Positions 35,050 through 42,652 of a DNA stretch of 64,000 nucleotides are shown here, one piece after another (the first letter of the stretch is position 1; each line of letters opens with the position of its first letter). The DNA lies in assembly GCF_000018865.1 (NCBI RefSeq), contig NC_010175.1, positions 1,674,001 to 1,738,000 of the forward strand, given 5' to 3'. The stretch comes from Chloroflexus aurantiacus J-10-fl (GTDB lineage: Bacteria > Chloroflexota > Chloroflexia > Chloroflexales > Chloroflexaceae). The position numbers were made by a program, and so were the translations under genes. The notes beneath the pieces are model-generated. The model was not told the DNA's origin, did not search any database, and worked only from the letters and a program-made list of their open reading frames with translations.

Positions 35050-36354
35050 CTAGGATCGACTCATCACCAGCCGATACACCCCACCTGCCCGATCCAGCAG
35101 ATACACCTCCCCTTGTTCATCCAGACCGAACGACGTGGTTTGGATCGGTAGCCGGGCAATCAGTGCGTGTTGCCAGGTCTCGCCATTTGCCCATAGCGCC
35201 CACAAATTGCCGGTGCAGTAATCGGCGTAGAAGTAGACACCGTGTAATGCCGGTTGCTGAACCCCGCGATATACTTCACCACCGGTGACTGAACAACCAC
35301 CACTCGCGCTATCGTGTGGATAAACCGCGACCGGTAAGACCAGTCCGGTTGGATCGCAGCTTGCCGGTCGGTAACACTGATCGCCCTCCATCAGACGCCA
35401 GCCATAGTTGAGACCGCCCGTCGCTGCGGATGCAACATTGACCTCTTCCTGTTCATTCTGGCCGACATCCGCAATGAAGATCAGGTTTGTAACTGGATCG
35501 AAGGTGAAGCGCCAGGGATTGCGTAAGCCGTAAGCCCAAATCTCTGGCAATGCAGCGGCTGTATTCACGAAGGGATTATCGGCTGGGATTGCATACGGCT
35601 GCCCGTTATCAATGTCGATCCGCAGCAACTTACCGAGTAACGTATCCAGCCGTTGCCCGGCATCGAGTGGATCGCCGGCACCACCACCATCACCGGTACC
35701 GATGTAGAGATAGCCGTCATTGCCAAAGAGTAGCAACCCGCCATTATGGTTGGCTGCCGGCTGATCAATCCGCAACAGCTCACGAGCACTGGTTGGATCG
35801 GCCTGATCCGAGCCAGGATCGGCGCGATACTCGGCAACAACCGTATCACCGTTGGTGTTGGTGTAGTTCACAAAGAAACGTCCGTTACCGGCAAATTGAG
35901 GGTGAAACGCAACACTCAGCAAGCCCTGTTCATTGCCACGCGAGCCAACCTGTTCGCGAATGTCGAGAAACGGCGTTGACACCTTCACGCCGTTTCGCAA
36001 GACCCAGATACGACCGGTCTGTTCGACCACAAAGAGACGGCCACTGCCATCGCCGGCATGCGTGATATGGGTCGGACGTGAAAAACCATCAGCAACCTGT
36101 TCCAGAGCATAGCTGAACATAGTGGGATCAACCGCGACCGCCGGTGAGGTTGGCGCAGGCGTCGGTGCAGTGGCCGGCGGTAACGTAGCGACGGGTGGTG
36201 TGGCTGATGGCTCCGGGAGAGGAGACGCGGTGGTAGCCGGCGTCACGATTGGCGCAGCAGGTGGTGCGGGCGAATCGTCAGCAACACGTTCCGGGATACT
36301 GGAACACGCCGTCATCCAGAGAATACTCATCAAGATCATCAAGATACGTGGCAT
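35050..36354 (-). CDS. PQQ-type sugar dehydrogenase lipoprotein (soluble aldose dehydrogenase fold)
   Basis: 434 residues. A lipoprotein signal (MPRILMILMSILWMTACSS, C17) leads into a Thr/Pro/Ala linker of about 60 residues and a six-bladed propeller of the glucose/sorbosone dehydrogenase family. Characteristic segments: GFSRPTHITHAGDGSGRLFVVEQTG, GNEQGLLSVAFHPQF (His of the active site), AANHNGGLLLFGNDGYLYIGTGDGG, AYGLRNPWRFTFDPVTNLIFIADVGQNEQEEVN. Such proteins oxidise aldoses with PQQ and are extracytoplasmic. Whether this bacterium makes PQQ is not shown here. It is a single gene. Confidence 0.88.
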   Translation of the reverse strand: MPRILMILMSILWMTACSSIPERVADDSPAPPAAPIVTPATTASPLPEPSATPPVATLPPATAPTPAPTSPAVAVDPTMFSYALEQVADGFSRPTHITHAGDGSGRLFVVEQTGRIWVLRNGVKVSTPFLDIREQVGSRGNEQGLLSVAFHPQFAGNGRFFVNYTNTNGDTVVAEYRADPGSDQADPTSARELLRIDQPAANHNGGLLLFGNDGYLYIGTGDGGGAGDPLDAGQRLDTLLGKLLRIDIDNGQPYAIPADNPFVNTAAALPEIWAYGLRNPWRFTFDPVTNLIFIADVGQNEQEEVNVASAATGGLNYGWRLMEGDQCYRPASCDPTGLVLPVAVYPHDSASGGCSVTGGEVYRGVQQPALHGVYFYADYCTGNLWALWANGETWQHALIARLPIQTTSFGLDEQGEVYLLDRAGGVYRLVMSRS

Positions 36355-36565
36355 CGATTTCCCATCTAGTTATAGAACGTTATCCTACAGGATTCATACC
36401 ACACCTGGCATCATGAATGTCGAGTGCGTTATCAGCGAGATTCATTGCTGAGAGAGACAGAGTTATATCAAACCTGCTACAGTCCAATGCATAGCCCGCG
36501 ATCCAAGACGTATCCGTTCGCCGCATTCCTCGAATGGTAATGTGAACGGGCACGTCATCGTCCGT

Positions 36566-36590
36566 AGGGGCGGGTTTGGAACCCGCCCCT
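36566..36590. repeat. REP-like palindrome (GTAGGGGC family)
   Basis: AGGGGCGGGTT...AACCCGCCCCT; one of several GTAGGGGCGGGTT...CCCCTAC units (also 47573, 54836). Confidence 0.75.
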
Positions 36591-36772
36591 TCATGTGCAA
36601 GGGCGGACAGAACGAGCAGGAAGAGACGTGTCTTCGACGTTCCAGCACGGTGATGACATCGGAACGATGCATATCGTTGCGCAAGAGGTGGTACCACCAG
36701 ATGAAGGGTCGCACATCGTATCTGTGATCAGCAGATTGATCGGCACAACACCTGACCGGCAGGCAAAACGAT

Positions 36773-36799
36773 GAGTGCGGAAACGTGGCTTCCGCACTC
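36773..36799. repeat. REP-like palindrome (GTGCGGAA family)
   Basis: GAGTGCGGAA...TTCCGCACTC hairpin, related to those at 26101 and 62730. Confidence 0.7.
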
Positions 36800-36897
36800 C
36801 AAACGACACAATGCACACTCTACTCGTGGGAAAGGCACCCGATCCAGCACGTGATTAAATAGCTTCCACAGAAACCGCACGCCGTGCACCCTTAGCG

Positions 36898-38178
36898 CTA
36901 AAACACCGACGTGCGCTCGGCCAGCTTCTGGTTAATAACTTCCTGGATCGTCTCACGCACTTGCTCGGACAGTGCCAGCACCGTGATCGGATCATCAGCC
37001 GCATCGGCGTCGTACTCATCGGTGGCAATCGGCGGACAGAACGTAATACTCCAGCGGGTCGGAAGTGGAATGACACCGAGCAGACCAAACCAGGGGAAGA
37101 AGGGCGTAAGCGGAAAATAGGGAAACCCGAGCAATTTAGCGATGCCCTCAGCGTTCGCCAGCATCGGATAAATCTCTTCCGCCCCTACCACAGCCACCGG
37201 TATAATCGGTGAACGTGTTCGTAAGGCGGCCTGAACAAACCCACCGCGTCCAAAACGGGCCAGCTTGTAGCGGTCCTTGAAGAGTTTGCCAACCCCTTTC
37301 AAACCTTCAGGGAAAACACATACCAGCTCATCCTGTTCAAGTAACCGGATCGCGTTTTCCGGAATACCGGGCACCTGCCCTAGCGCAGCCAGAGTTGGGG
37401 CGATGATCGGTAAGGTGCTGAACCAGTGTAAATGCAGCGAGCGCACAATCCGTTCATTCTGGGCCGGGTGTTCATTGAAAACTGCCGTAGCAATCATCGC
37501 CCCGTCCCACGGCAGTACGCCACTGTGATTTGCCACCAGCAAAGCCCGCCCACTGGCAGGTACGTGTTCGAGACCGGTAGCTGTCACCCGCCACCACGTA
37601 CTATACATAAACGAGAGAAATGGACGGGCAATCTCGATAATTTCACGATCCATCCCAAACGGATCGGTACTGTATTCACCACGCAGGCGGCGTTGAATAA
37701 AGGATGCCTGTTCATTGATTTGATACTGCAAGATCATCCCGACCCCCTTCCAGAAATCAGGATCGAGATAGTCACGCAGATCAACACCTTGCAGCATGCT
37801 ATTAATGCGCTCGACCTGCTCGTTGGTCATGCGTTGCAGATTTTCACCAATGAGCCGAATGACACCAGCAGCGAACTGACCGAGCGCAGCCTGGGGAGCA
37901 GGTTGTTGCTCACTCTGCTGACGAATATCAATCTCTACCTCGAAAAGCTGTTCAGCCGAACGACTGGATGCCGACGGCTCGTCCCAGCTCGTTAGCGACG
38001 GTGAAGGTTGCGGCGAATCGAGGGCTGGTGTCGGAGCGACAGCTCCATCAACGTGATCGGGATCGGCGGTTGTCGGCGTCTCTGAGGTTGTCTCAATGGT
38101 CACCGCCTTTGTCCGGCGTCGCCGGGGATGCTGAACCTCTGTATCACTGGTCAGTGGATCAACCGGCTCGTCGTTCAT
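36898..38178 (-). CDS. Lysophospholipid acyltransferase-family protein (MGAT/DGAT-like)
   Basis: About 426 residues. The first 150 are Thr/Pro/Ser-rich, then helical. The acyltransferase core begins RALLVANHSGVLPWDGAMIA; here His and Asp are 7 residues apart rather than the PlsC HX4D, as in the MGAT/DGAT-like branch. Further motifs: LVCVFPEGLKGVGK (substrate Glu-Gly) and SPIIPVAVVGAEEIYP. It is probably membrane-associated and uses acyl-CoA or acyl-ACP to acylate a lipid. The ATG follows CAGGAG by 8-10 bases and lies inside the end of the upstream epimerase-like gene, so the two are coupled. The pairing recalls mycobacterial Rv0501/Rv0502. Confidence 0.85.
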   Translation of the reverse strand: MNDEPVDPLTSDTEVQHPRRRRTKAVTIETTSETPTTADPDHVDGAVAPTPALDSPQPSPSLTSWDEPSASSRSAEQLFEVEIDIRQQSEQQPAPQAALGQFAAGVIRLIGENLQRMTNEQVERINSMLQGVDLRDYLDPDFWKGVGMILQYQINEQASFIQRRLRGEYSTDPFGMDREIIEIARPFLSFMYSTWWRVTATGLEHVPASGRALLVANHSGVLPWDGAMIATAVFNEHPAQNERIVRSLHLHWFSTLPIIAPTLAALGQVPGIPENAIRLLEQDELVCVFPEGLKGVGKLFKDRYKLARFGRGGFVQAALRTRSPIIPVAVVGAEEIYPMLANAEGIAKLLGFPYFPLTPFFPWFGLLGVIPLPTRWSITFCPPIATDEYDADAADDPITVLALSEQVRETIQEVINQKLAERTSVF

Positions 38179-39142
38179 CGTGCATTCTCCTGCGATTGAA
38201 AAATTCATCGAGGGCGCGGGCAGCCGTAGCCCGCTCCTCTTCTGGCGACAACGGCTTCAGTGTGTCGAGAGCCGTTGCCATATCGTAGTGGGCCGACCAT
38301 CCTAGCAAGCGACAGGCACGCTCAGGATCGATAGTACAACGGTAGCGCAAGAAATCAACGTCGAAGGGCCATCCGGCCGGCGGTTGATTGTCGAAGAGAG
38401 GGCCTAATACCGGTACCGGCTGATGTCCCAGCCGGCGAATGACCTGGCTCAGCGGCATCGATTGCGCTGGAGCGAGATTGAAAGCACCGCCAATCGGTTG
38501 CTGCACCGCCGCCAACACTGCCTGAGCAGCATCGGTGAGGTGGAGTAGCTGGATCATTGGGTCGAAGCCGAACAACATCTGGGGGGCTGGTGCGCGCAGA
38601 TAGCGCATCAGCGGGCTATCCTGGTCAAGCAGCGGTGCATAGCGCAACACCGTCACTGTGATTTGAGGGTGGCGGGAAGCAAAATCGGCCACCACCTGCT
38701 CTACTTCACCCAGAGTACGCAGGAGGCCCCGGCTATGCTGCGTCTTGATCGGACGCTCTTCGCTGATCAACAACGGATTCAACGGACTGGCGCCATAGAT
38801 CCAGCCATGACTGCGTAACACAACATGGCGTATGCCGGCAGCACGACAGGCACCGAGCAACTCCATCGTGCCAATGACATTGTGCTGAACCGTCGTTTCG
38901 TGGTCAGGCAGCGGTTCATCGAACCCCAACAGATCGCAATGAACGACGGTGTCTATCTGCTCATGGCGCAATAACTCAAGCAACTGATGACGATCAAGTC
39001 GGGCTACCAGCCAGTCGGCTTTGCCGATAGGAGCTGTTGGTGGTTGTTGTCCCAGGACGATAACATCGTGATGCTGGCTCAACACCTGGGCGGCCTGCGC
39101 ACTTAACATTCCTTTTGCGCCGTTGATAAGCACCCGCTTCAT
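38159..39142 (-). CDS. NAD-dependent epimerase/dehydratase-like SDR
   Basis: 327 residues. It starts RVLINGAKGMLSAQAAQVLSQ, a glycine-poor version of the GxxGxxG motif, then VVHCDLLGFDEPLPDHETTVQHNVIGTMELL. There is no standard YxxxK at the expected place: HVVLRSHGWIYGAS is followed by SRGLLRTLGEVEQVV. So it may bind the cofactor but not act as a classical epimerase. It overlaps the downstream acyltransferase gene by 20 bases and the toxin-like gene upstream by 4. The function is unknown; lipid or surface-glycan metabolism is inferred from its partner. Confidence 0.75.
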   Translation of the reverse strand: MKRVLINGAKGMLSAQAAQVLSQHHDVIVLGQQPPTAPIGKADWLVARLDRHQLLELLRHEQIDTVVHCDLLGFDEPLPDHETTVQHNVIGTMELLGACRAAGIRHVVLRSHGWIYGASPLNPLLISEERPIKTQHSRGLLRTLGEVEQVVADFASRHPQITVTVLRYAPLLDQDSPLMRYLRAPAPQMLFGFDPMIQLLHLTDAAQAVLAAVQQPIGGAFNLAPAQSMPLSQVIRRLGHQPVPVLGPLFDNQPPAGWPFDVDFLRYRCTIDPERACRLLGWSAHYDMATALDTLKPLSPEEERATAARALDEFFNRRRMHDERRAG

Positions 39143-39555
39143 GGCAATATTCCTACATTTTCGCGCAACCAGCGCTCAAGCTCTTCCCGATCCATATCAC
39201 CGTGGCTCAATGCCCGAAACACCCAGGCAATCTCATCAGGTCCAACTTCCGGTCGTAAACAGGCTCCATTGATTGCAAGAAAGCGGAGCAGGCAGGCAAA
39301 TGCAGTCGCCTCGTTAGCCGAATTGAAGGGATGATGCTTCACGAGCAAAAAGGTGAAGACAGCGGCTTTACTGCACAGATCGGGATACAGCTCGGTTTCA
39401 AAGAGAATTTGGCGTGGTGCCTGCAAGACCATCTGCAACCGATCCTGGCTTTTAATGCCGAGCAGTCCACCGTAGCGCTCTATGACCAGGGTGTGCAGAT
39501 CAAGCACATCATCCAGTGAAAGATAGACGATGTCGGTCGCTTCCTCGTCAAACAT
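39139..39555 (-). CDS. Doc/Fic-family death-on-curing-like toxin with degenerate motif
   Basis: 138 residues. The layout is that of Doc: YLSLDDVLDLHTLVIERYGG, LQMVLQAPRQIL, then the Fic motif region KHHPFNSANEATAFACLLRFLAING. Doc of phage P1 has the HPF...ANKRTA motif; here the Lys and Arg are replaced by Glu and Ala, so phosphotransferase or AMP-transferase activity is doubtful. A GTG one codon upstream is an alternative start. It follows a 71-residue antitoxin-like gene by 15 bases, the usual TA order, and overlaps the SDR gene. Confidence 0.8.
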   Translation of the reverse strand: MFDEEATDIVYLSLDDVLDLHTLVIERYGGLLGIKSQDRLQMVLQAPRQILFETELYPDLCSKAAVFTFLLVKHHPFNSANEATAFACLLRFLAINGACLRPEVGPDEIAWVFRALSHGDMDREELERWLRENVGILP

Positions 39556-39570
39556 CACACCATCTCGCGT

Positions 39571-39786
39571 CTATATCCCGACAATCTGCCGAAACGCTCG
39601 ATCATACTGATCACACATTGCTTCAGCCCATGCCCGCAGATGGGGACTCATAGGCCGGCGAATGAGCAGTTCTCGTTCGGTGAAGACCAGTTCAACCAGC
39701 TCTTCTTCGCCGAGACCAATCGCTTCGATCCAGCGTTGCACAACCGCAGGCAAACTCTCACGCTCAACCGTAAATGAGCGGGGCAT
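39571..39786 (-). CDS. Small antitoxin-like protein paired with Doc homologue
   Basis: 71 residues, MPRSFTVERESLPAVVQRW. The basic start and a short C-terminal helix (LRAWAEAMCDQYDRAF) fit an antitoxin with an N-terminal DNA-binding region, but I do not recognise the family securely. AAAGGAGG lies a few bases before this ATG; the 16-codon upstream extension would start inside the end of lysS. It is placed between lysS and the Doc-like gene on the same strand. Confidence 0.65.
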   Translation of the reverse strand: MPRSFTVERESLPAVVQRWIEAIGLGEEELVELVFTERELLIRRPMSPHLRAWAEAMCDQYDRAFRQIVGI

Positions 39787-39826
39787 ACGCTCCTCCTTTC
39801 CGGCGATAGATTGCCTGCACCGCTCG

Positions 39827-41302
39827 CTACTCATCAGACCGTTCCCGCAAATGCGGGAAGAGAATCACTTCGCGAATGTTGGATTGATCGGTCAAGACCA
39901 TCACCAGGCGGTCGATACCTACCCCAAGACCACCGGTCGGTGGCATACCGTAACGTAGCGCATTGATAAAATCTTCGTCCATCTGGTGCGCCTCTTCATC
40001 ACCGGCAGCGAAGGCGCGTAACTGTTCACGGAAGCGTTCTTCCTGGTCGAATGGATCATTCAACTCGGTGAAGGCATTGCCAATCTCCATACCGGCGATA
40101 AAGGCCTCGAAGCGCTCGGTAAAATCAGGCCGGTCAGGAATCCGCTTTGCCAGCGGCGACATCGCCACCGGATAATCGATGATGAAGGTTGGCTGGAACA
40201 GATGAGGTTGTACAAACTCCGAGAAGAGTTCGTCAACCTGCTTTGCCCACGACGCCTTGCGTTCAACCCGCAATCCACGTGCGCTGATAGCTTCTTGTAA
40301 GGCATCCAGATCGGTGATCTGGGTAATGTCGATACCGGTGCGGTCGGCAATCGCTGTTGCCATCGCAATGCGCGGCCAGGGTGGACGAAAATCAAGTTCA
40401 CGGCCCTGATAGGTGATCGTTGTGGTGCCGTGGACAGCCAGACAAATCTCGCTCAGCATCTCTTCCACCAGAGTCATCATGGCGTGATAATCAGCATACG
40501 CCTGATAACATTCCATCATGGTGAACTCTGGATTGTGTGAGCGATCAACCCCTTCATTGCGAAAGTTCTTCCCGATTTCGTACACACCGGGAAAGCCGCC
40601 GACAATCAGGCGCTTGAGGTAGAGTTCGGTGGCGATCCGCAAATAGAGATTCTGGCCCAGCGCATTGTGATAGGTGATAAAAGGGCGTGCAGCAGCCCCA
40701 CCGTAGAGTGGTTGCAACACCGGTGTCTCAACTTCGAGAAAGCCCCGTTCATCCAGGACGCGCCGCATCGTGCTGATGACACGGGCCCGCGCCCGGAAAA
40801 TCTCGCGGCGGTCACGGTTAACGATCAGGTCGAGATAGCGCTGGCGATGGCGCTCTTCGACATCTTGCAAACCGGCCCATTTTTCAGGGGGTGGATTAAT
40901 CGCCTTGGCCAGTATTGCCAGCTCACGCACAAAGAGCGAGCGTTCACCGGTCTTGGTGCAACGTAATACACCACTCGCCTGGACAATATCGAAGGTGTCG
41001 AGCTGATCGCGAAAACGCTCGAACCATTCATCACCGAGATCGGCCCGGCTGAGCCAGAGCTGAATCTCACCCGTGCCATCTTCAATATGAGCAAAGGCGA
41101 TCTTACCCATAATGCGGCGAGCGCCGATGATGCGTCCGGTCAGCGTCAGTGTGGTGGACTGGGCGACCAGATCATCAAACGCAGCCAGAGCTTCGGCAAT
41201 GGTATGGCTGCGGTAACAGCGAGGTGGGTATGGATCGAGACCGGCAGCACGCAATTCGGCCAGCTTTGCCGCACGTTGGGCCTGTAAATCATTCAATTCC
41301 AT
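39827..41302 (-). CDS. lysS: Lysyl-tRNA synthetase, class II
   Basis: 491 residues, the normal length. The N-terminal OB-fold anticodon domain has [25 protein letters not shown]; the class II core shows motif 2 ([21 protein letters not shown]) and motif 3 ([15 protein letters not shown]). It attaches lysine to tRNA-Lys in the cytoplasm. No T-box is seen upstream. Downstream genes (antitoxin, toxin, SDR, acyltransferase) follow closely on the same strand and may share its transcript. Confidence 0.97.
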   Translation of the reverse strand: MELNDLQAQRAAKLAELRAAGLDPYPPRCYRSHTIAEALAAFDDLVAQSTTLTLTGRIIGARRIMGKIAFAHIEDGTGEIQLWLSRADLGDEWFERFRDQLDTFDIVQASGVLRCTKTGERSLFVRELAILAKAINPPPEKWAGLQDVEERHRQRYLDLIVNRDRREIFRARARVISTMRRVLDERGFLEVETPVLQPLYGGAAARPFITYHNALGQNLYLRIATELYLKRLIVGGFPGVYEIGKNFRNEGVDRSHNPEFTMMECYQAYADYHAMMTLVEEMLSEICLAVHGTTTITYQGRELDFRPPWPRIAMATAIADRTGIDITQITDLDALQEAISARGLRVERKASWAKQVDELFSEFVQPHLFQPTFIIDYPVAMSPLAKRIPDRPDFTERFEAFIAGMEIGNAFTELNDPFDQEERFREQLRAFAAGDEEAHQMDEDFINALRYGMPPTGGLGVGIDRLVMVLTDQSNIREVILFPHLRERSDE

Positions 41303-41375
41303 AGCATGTTTTCACGATAGTATCAAGCCAGAGAATATCTTCAAAGCACCGGCACAGCTCTTCCCATTATACCGG

Positions 41376-41411
41376 AAAAAAGACAATAGGGCATCGGCTT
41401 ACCGACGCCCT
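41376..41411 (-). terminator. Intrinsic terminator after greA
   Basis: Minus strand: stem AGGGCGTCGG / CCGATGCCCT (one G-U) with a 4-base loop, then TATTGTCTTTTTT. It separates greA from lysS. Confidence 0.85.
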
Positions 41412-41500
41412 CTCAAAACAACAATCAGCACCAGGCAATCAGCAACTACCAGATAGTTGTTGCTGACAAAGGTGGTTCACCCGTCCACAATCGTTAATTA

Positions 41501-41974
41501 CTAACGCACTTTGAGAATGGTTAATTTCATGACGCCGGAAGGCGTGTGAACGGTCACCTTATTACGTGCGCGCTTGCCGAGCAGTGCAGCACCGAGCGGT
41601 GACTCATTTGAGATACGGCCCTGGCGCGGATTGGCTTCCGCACTACCAACAATCGTCCAGGTCTCTTCTGTACCATCGTCTTCAAAGCGCACGGTTACAG
41701 ATGAACCAACCCGTACTTCACCATTGCTGGCCTGATCCTCATCAATGACTTCAGCGCGTGAGAGCAAGTGCTTCAGCTCGCGAATACGACCTTCAAGGAG
41801 CGCCTGTGCCTTTTTGGCATCCTCATATTCACCGCTCTCGGAAATATCGCCCAATTCTTTGGCCGCTGCGATCCGTTCGGCAATCTGCTTGCGCTCAACC
41901 GTGGTTAGATACTCAAGCTCTGCCTCCAAACGGGCGCGACCTTCGCGAGTCAGATACGTTGGCTTCTCTGTCAT
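41501..41974 (-). CDS. greA: Transcription elongation factor GreA
   Basis: 157 residues from the chosen ATG, exactly the family length. GreA stimulates transcript cleavage by backtracked RNA polymerase. The N-terminal coiled coil reads YLTREGRARLEAELEYL...KELGDISESGEYEDAKKAQ, with the acidic tip (GDISESGEYEDAK) intact. The C-terminal FKBP-like domain includes IVGSAEANPRQGRISNESPLGAALLGKR. An upstream in-frame ATG would add 44 residues with no homology. GAGG lies upstream of the chosen start. Followed by a clear terminator. Confidence 0.95.
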   Translation of the reverse strand: MTEKPTYLTREGRARLEAELEYLTTVERKQIAERIAAAKELGDISESGEYEDAKKAQALLEGRIRELKHLLSRAEVIDEDQASNGEVRVGSSVTVRFEDDGTEETWTIVGSAEANPRQGRISNESPLGAALLGKRARNKVTVHTPSGVMKLTILKVR

Positions 41975-42652
41975 CACTACTGCCTCTACGCTGCCCGCAC
42001 CGCCCAACCGGACGGTCGGAAAACCCTCAATATAAAAAGAATAACTGAGAGCACATCTCTCAGTTGAAGTCAGGCAGGCGGTGCAATCCACCACATACCT
42101 TGCCACAATTATATGAGGTTAGCAGCAATTTGTAAAGAGGGGCACAATTGCAGACTGATAACTCCCTGTGGATGCTGGTTGGAAATCGGCTCGTCACACC
42201 GCTTGATTACCACTCCCCATCATCTCGCCAGACCCATAACGTCAGGCTCTGTCCTGTCCGGGTGAGAGTAGCGCAGGTGCTGTTCCCGTACTCTACCCGC
42301 TCTGAACTGCCCCATAGCCCAACGACTCCGGGCTGACCAGGGTGTGAGTATTCATAGCCGAATTGACGGCACTGGCGAGGGTGAGCTGTGCCACGAACGC
42401 ATCGGCAGGTGCGCACAGCCACGATCCCCTGCATCAGGTCAATCACACCCGACCCATATTTTGGGTAATACGTGCACACCTCTGCGGGAATTGCCGGTGG
42501 ACGGGATAGAACCTCGCCCCACGATCCGCTACCCAACACGCCTCGTGGATAATAACATAATTGAATCTCCTAGACAGTAGCTTTCTCGCACAAATATGCT
42601 ATAATCGTATCGCATATATTTTCATATATTTGATGCACTACAAGCAAAAGCC
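41975..42652. other. Divergent intergenic region between greA and ftsK
   Basis: About 680 bases. The central part (42150-42540) is GC-rich, unlike ordinary promoter DNA, and has a long open frame on the minus strand (MLGSGSWGEVLSRPPAIPAE...) with CysxCys-type residues but no family I recognise; an IS relic is possible. The last 100 bases are AT-rich and carry the ftsK promoter. Confidence 0.4.
42597..42605 (+). promoter_or_regulatory. Extended -10 promoter element upstream of ftsK
   Basis: TGCTATAAT, a consensus extended -10 about 47 bases before the ftsK ATG, with AT-rich DNA downstream. There is no good -35. Confidence 0.5.

Larger units (their letters stand above)
36355..36897. other. Intergenic region with palindromic repeats
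   Basis: About 540 bases with no coding sequence that I trust. Holds two hairpin repeats of the dispersed families (36566 and 36773) and the phrase GAACGGGCACGTCATCG, also partly seen near 47602. Confidence 0.5.
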
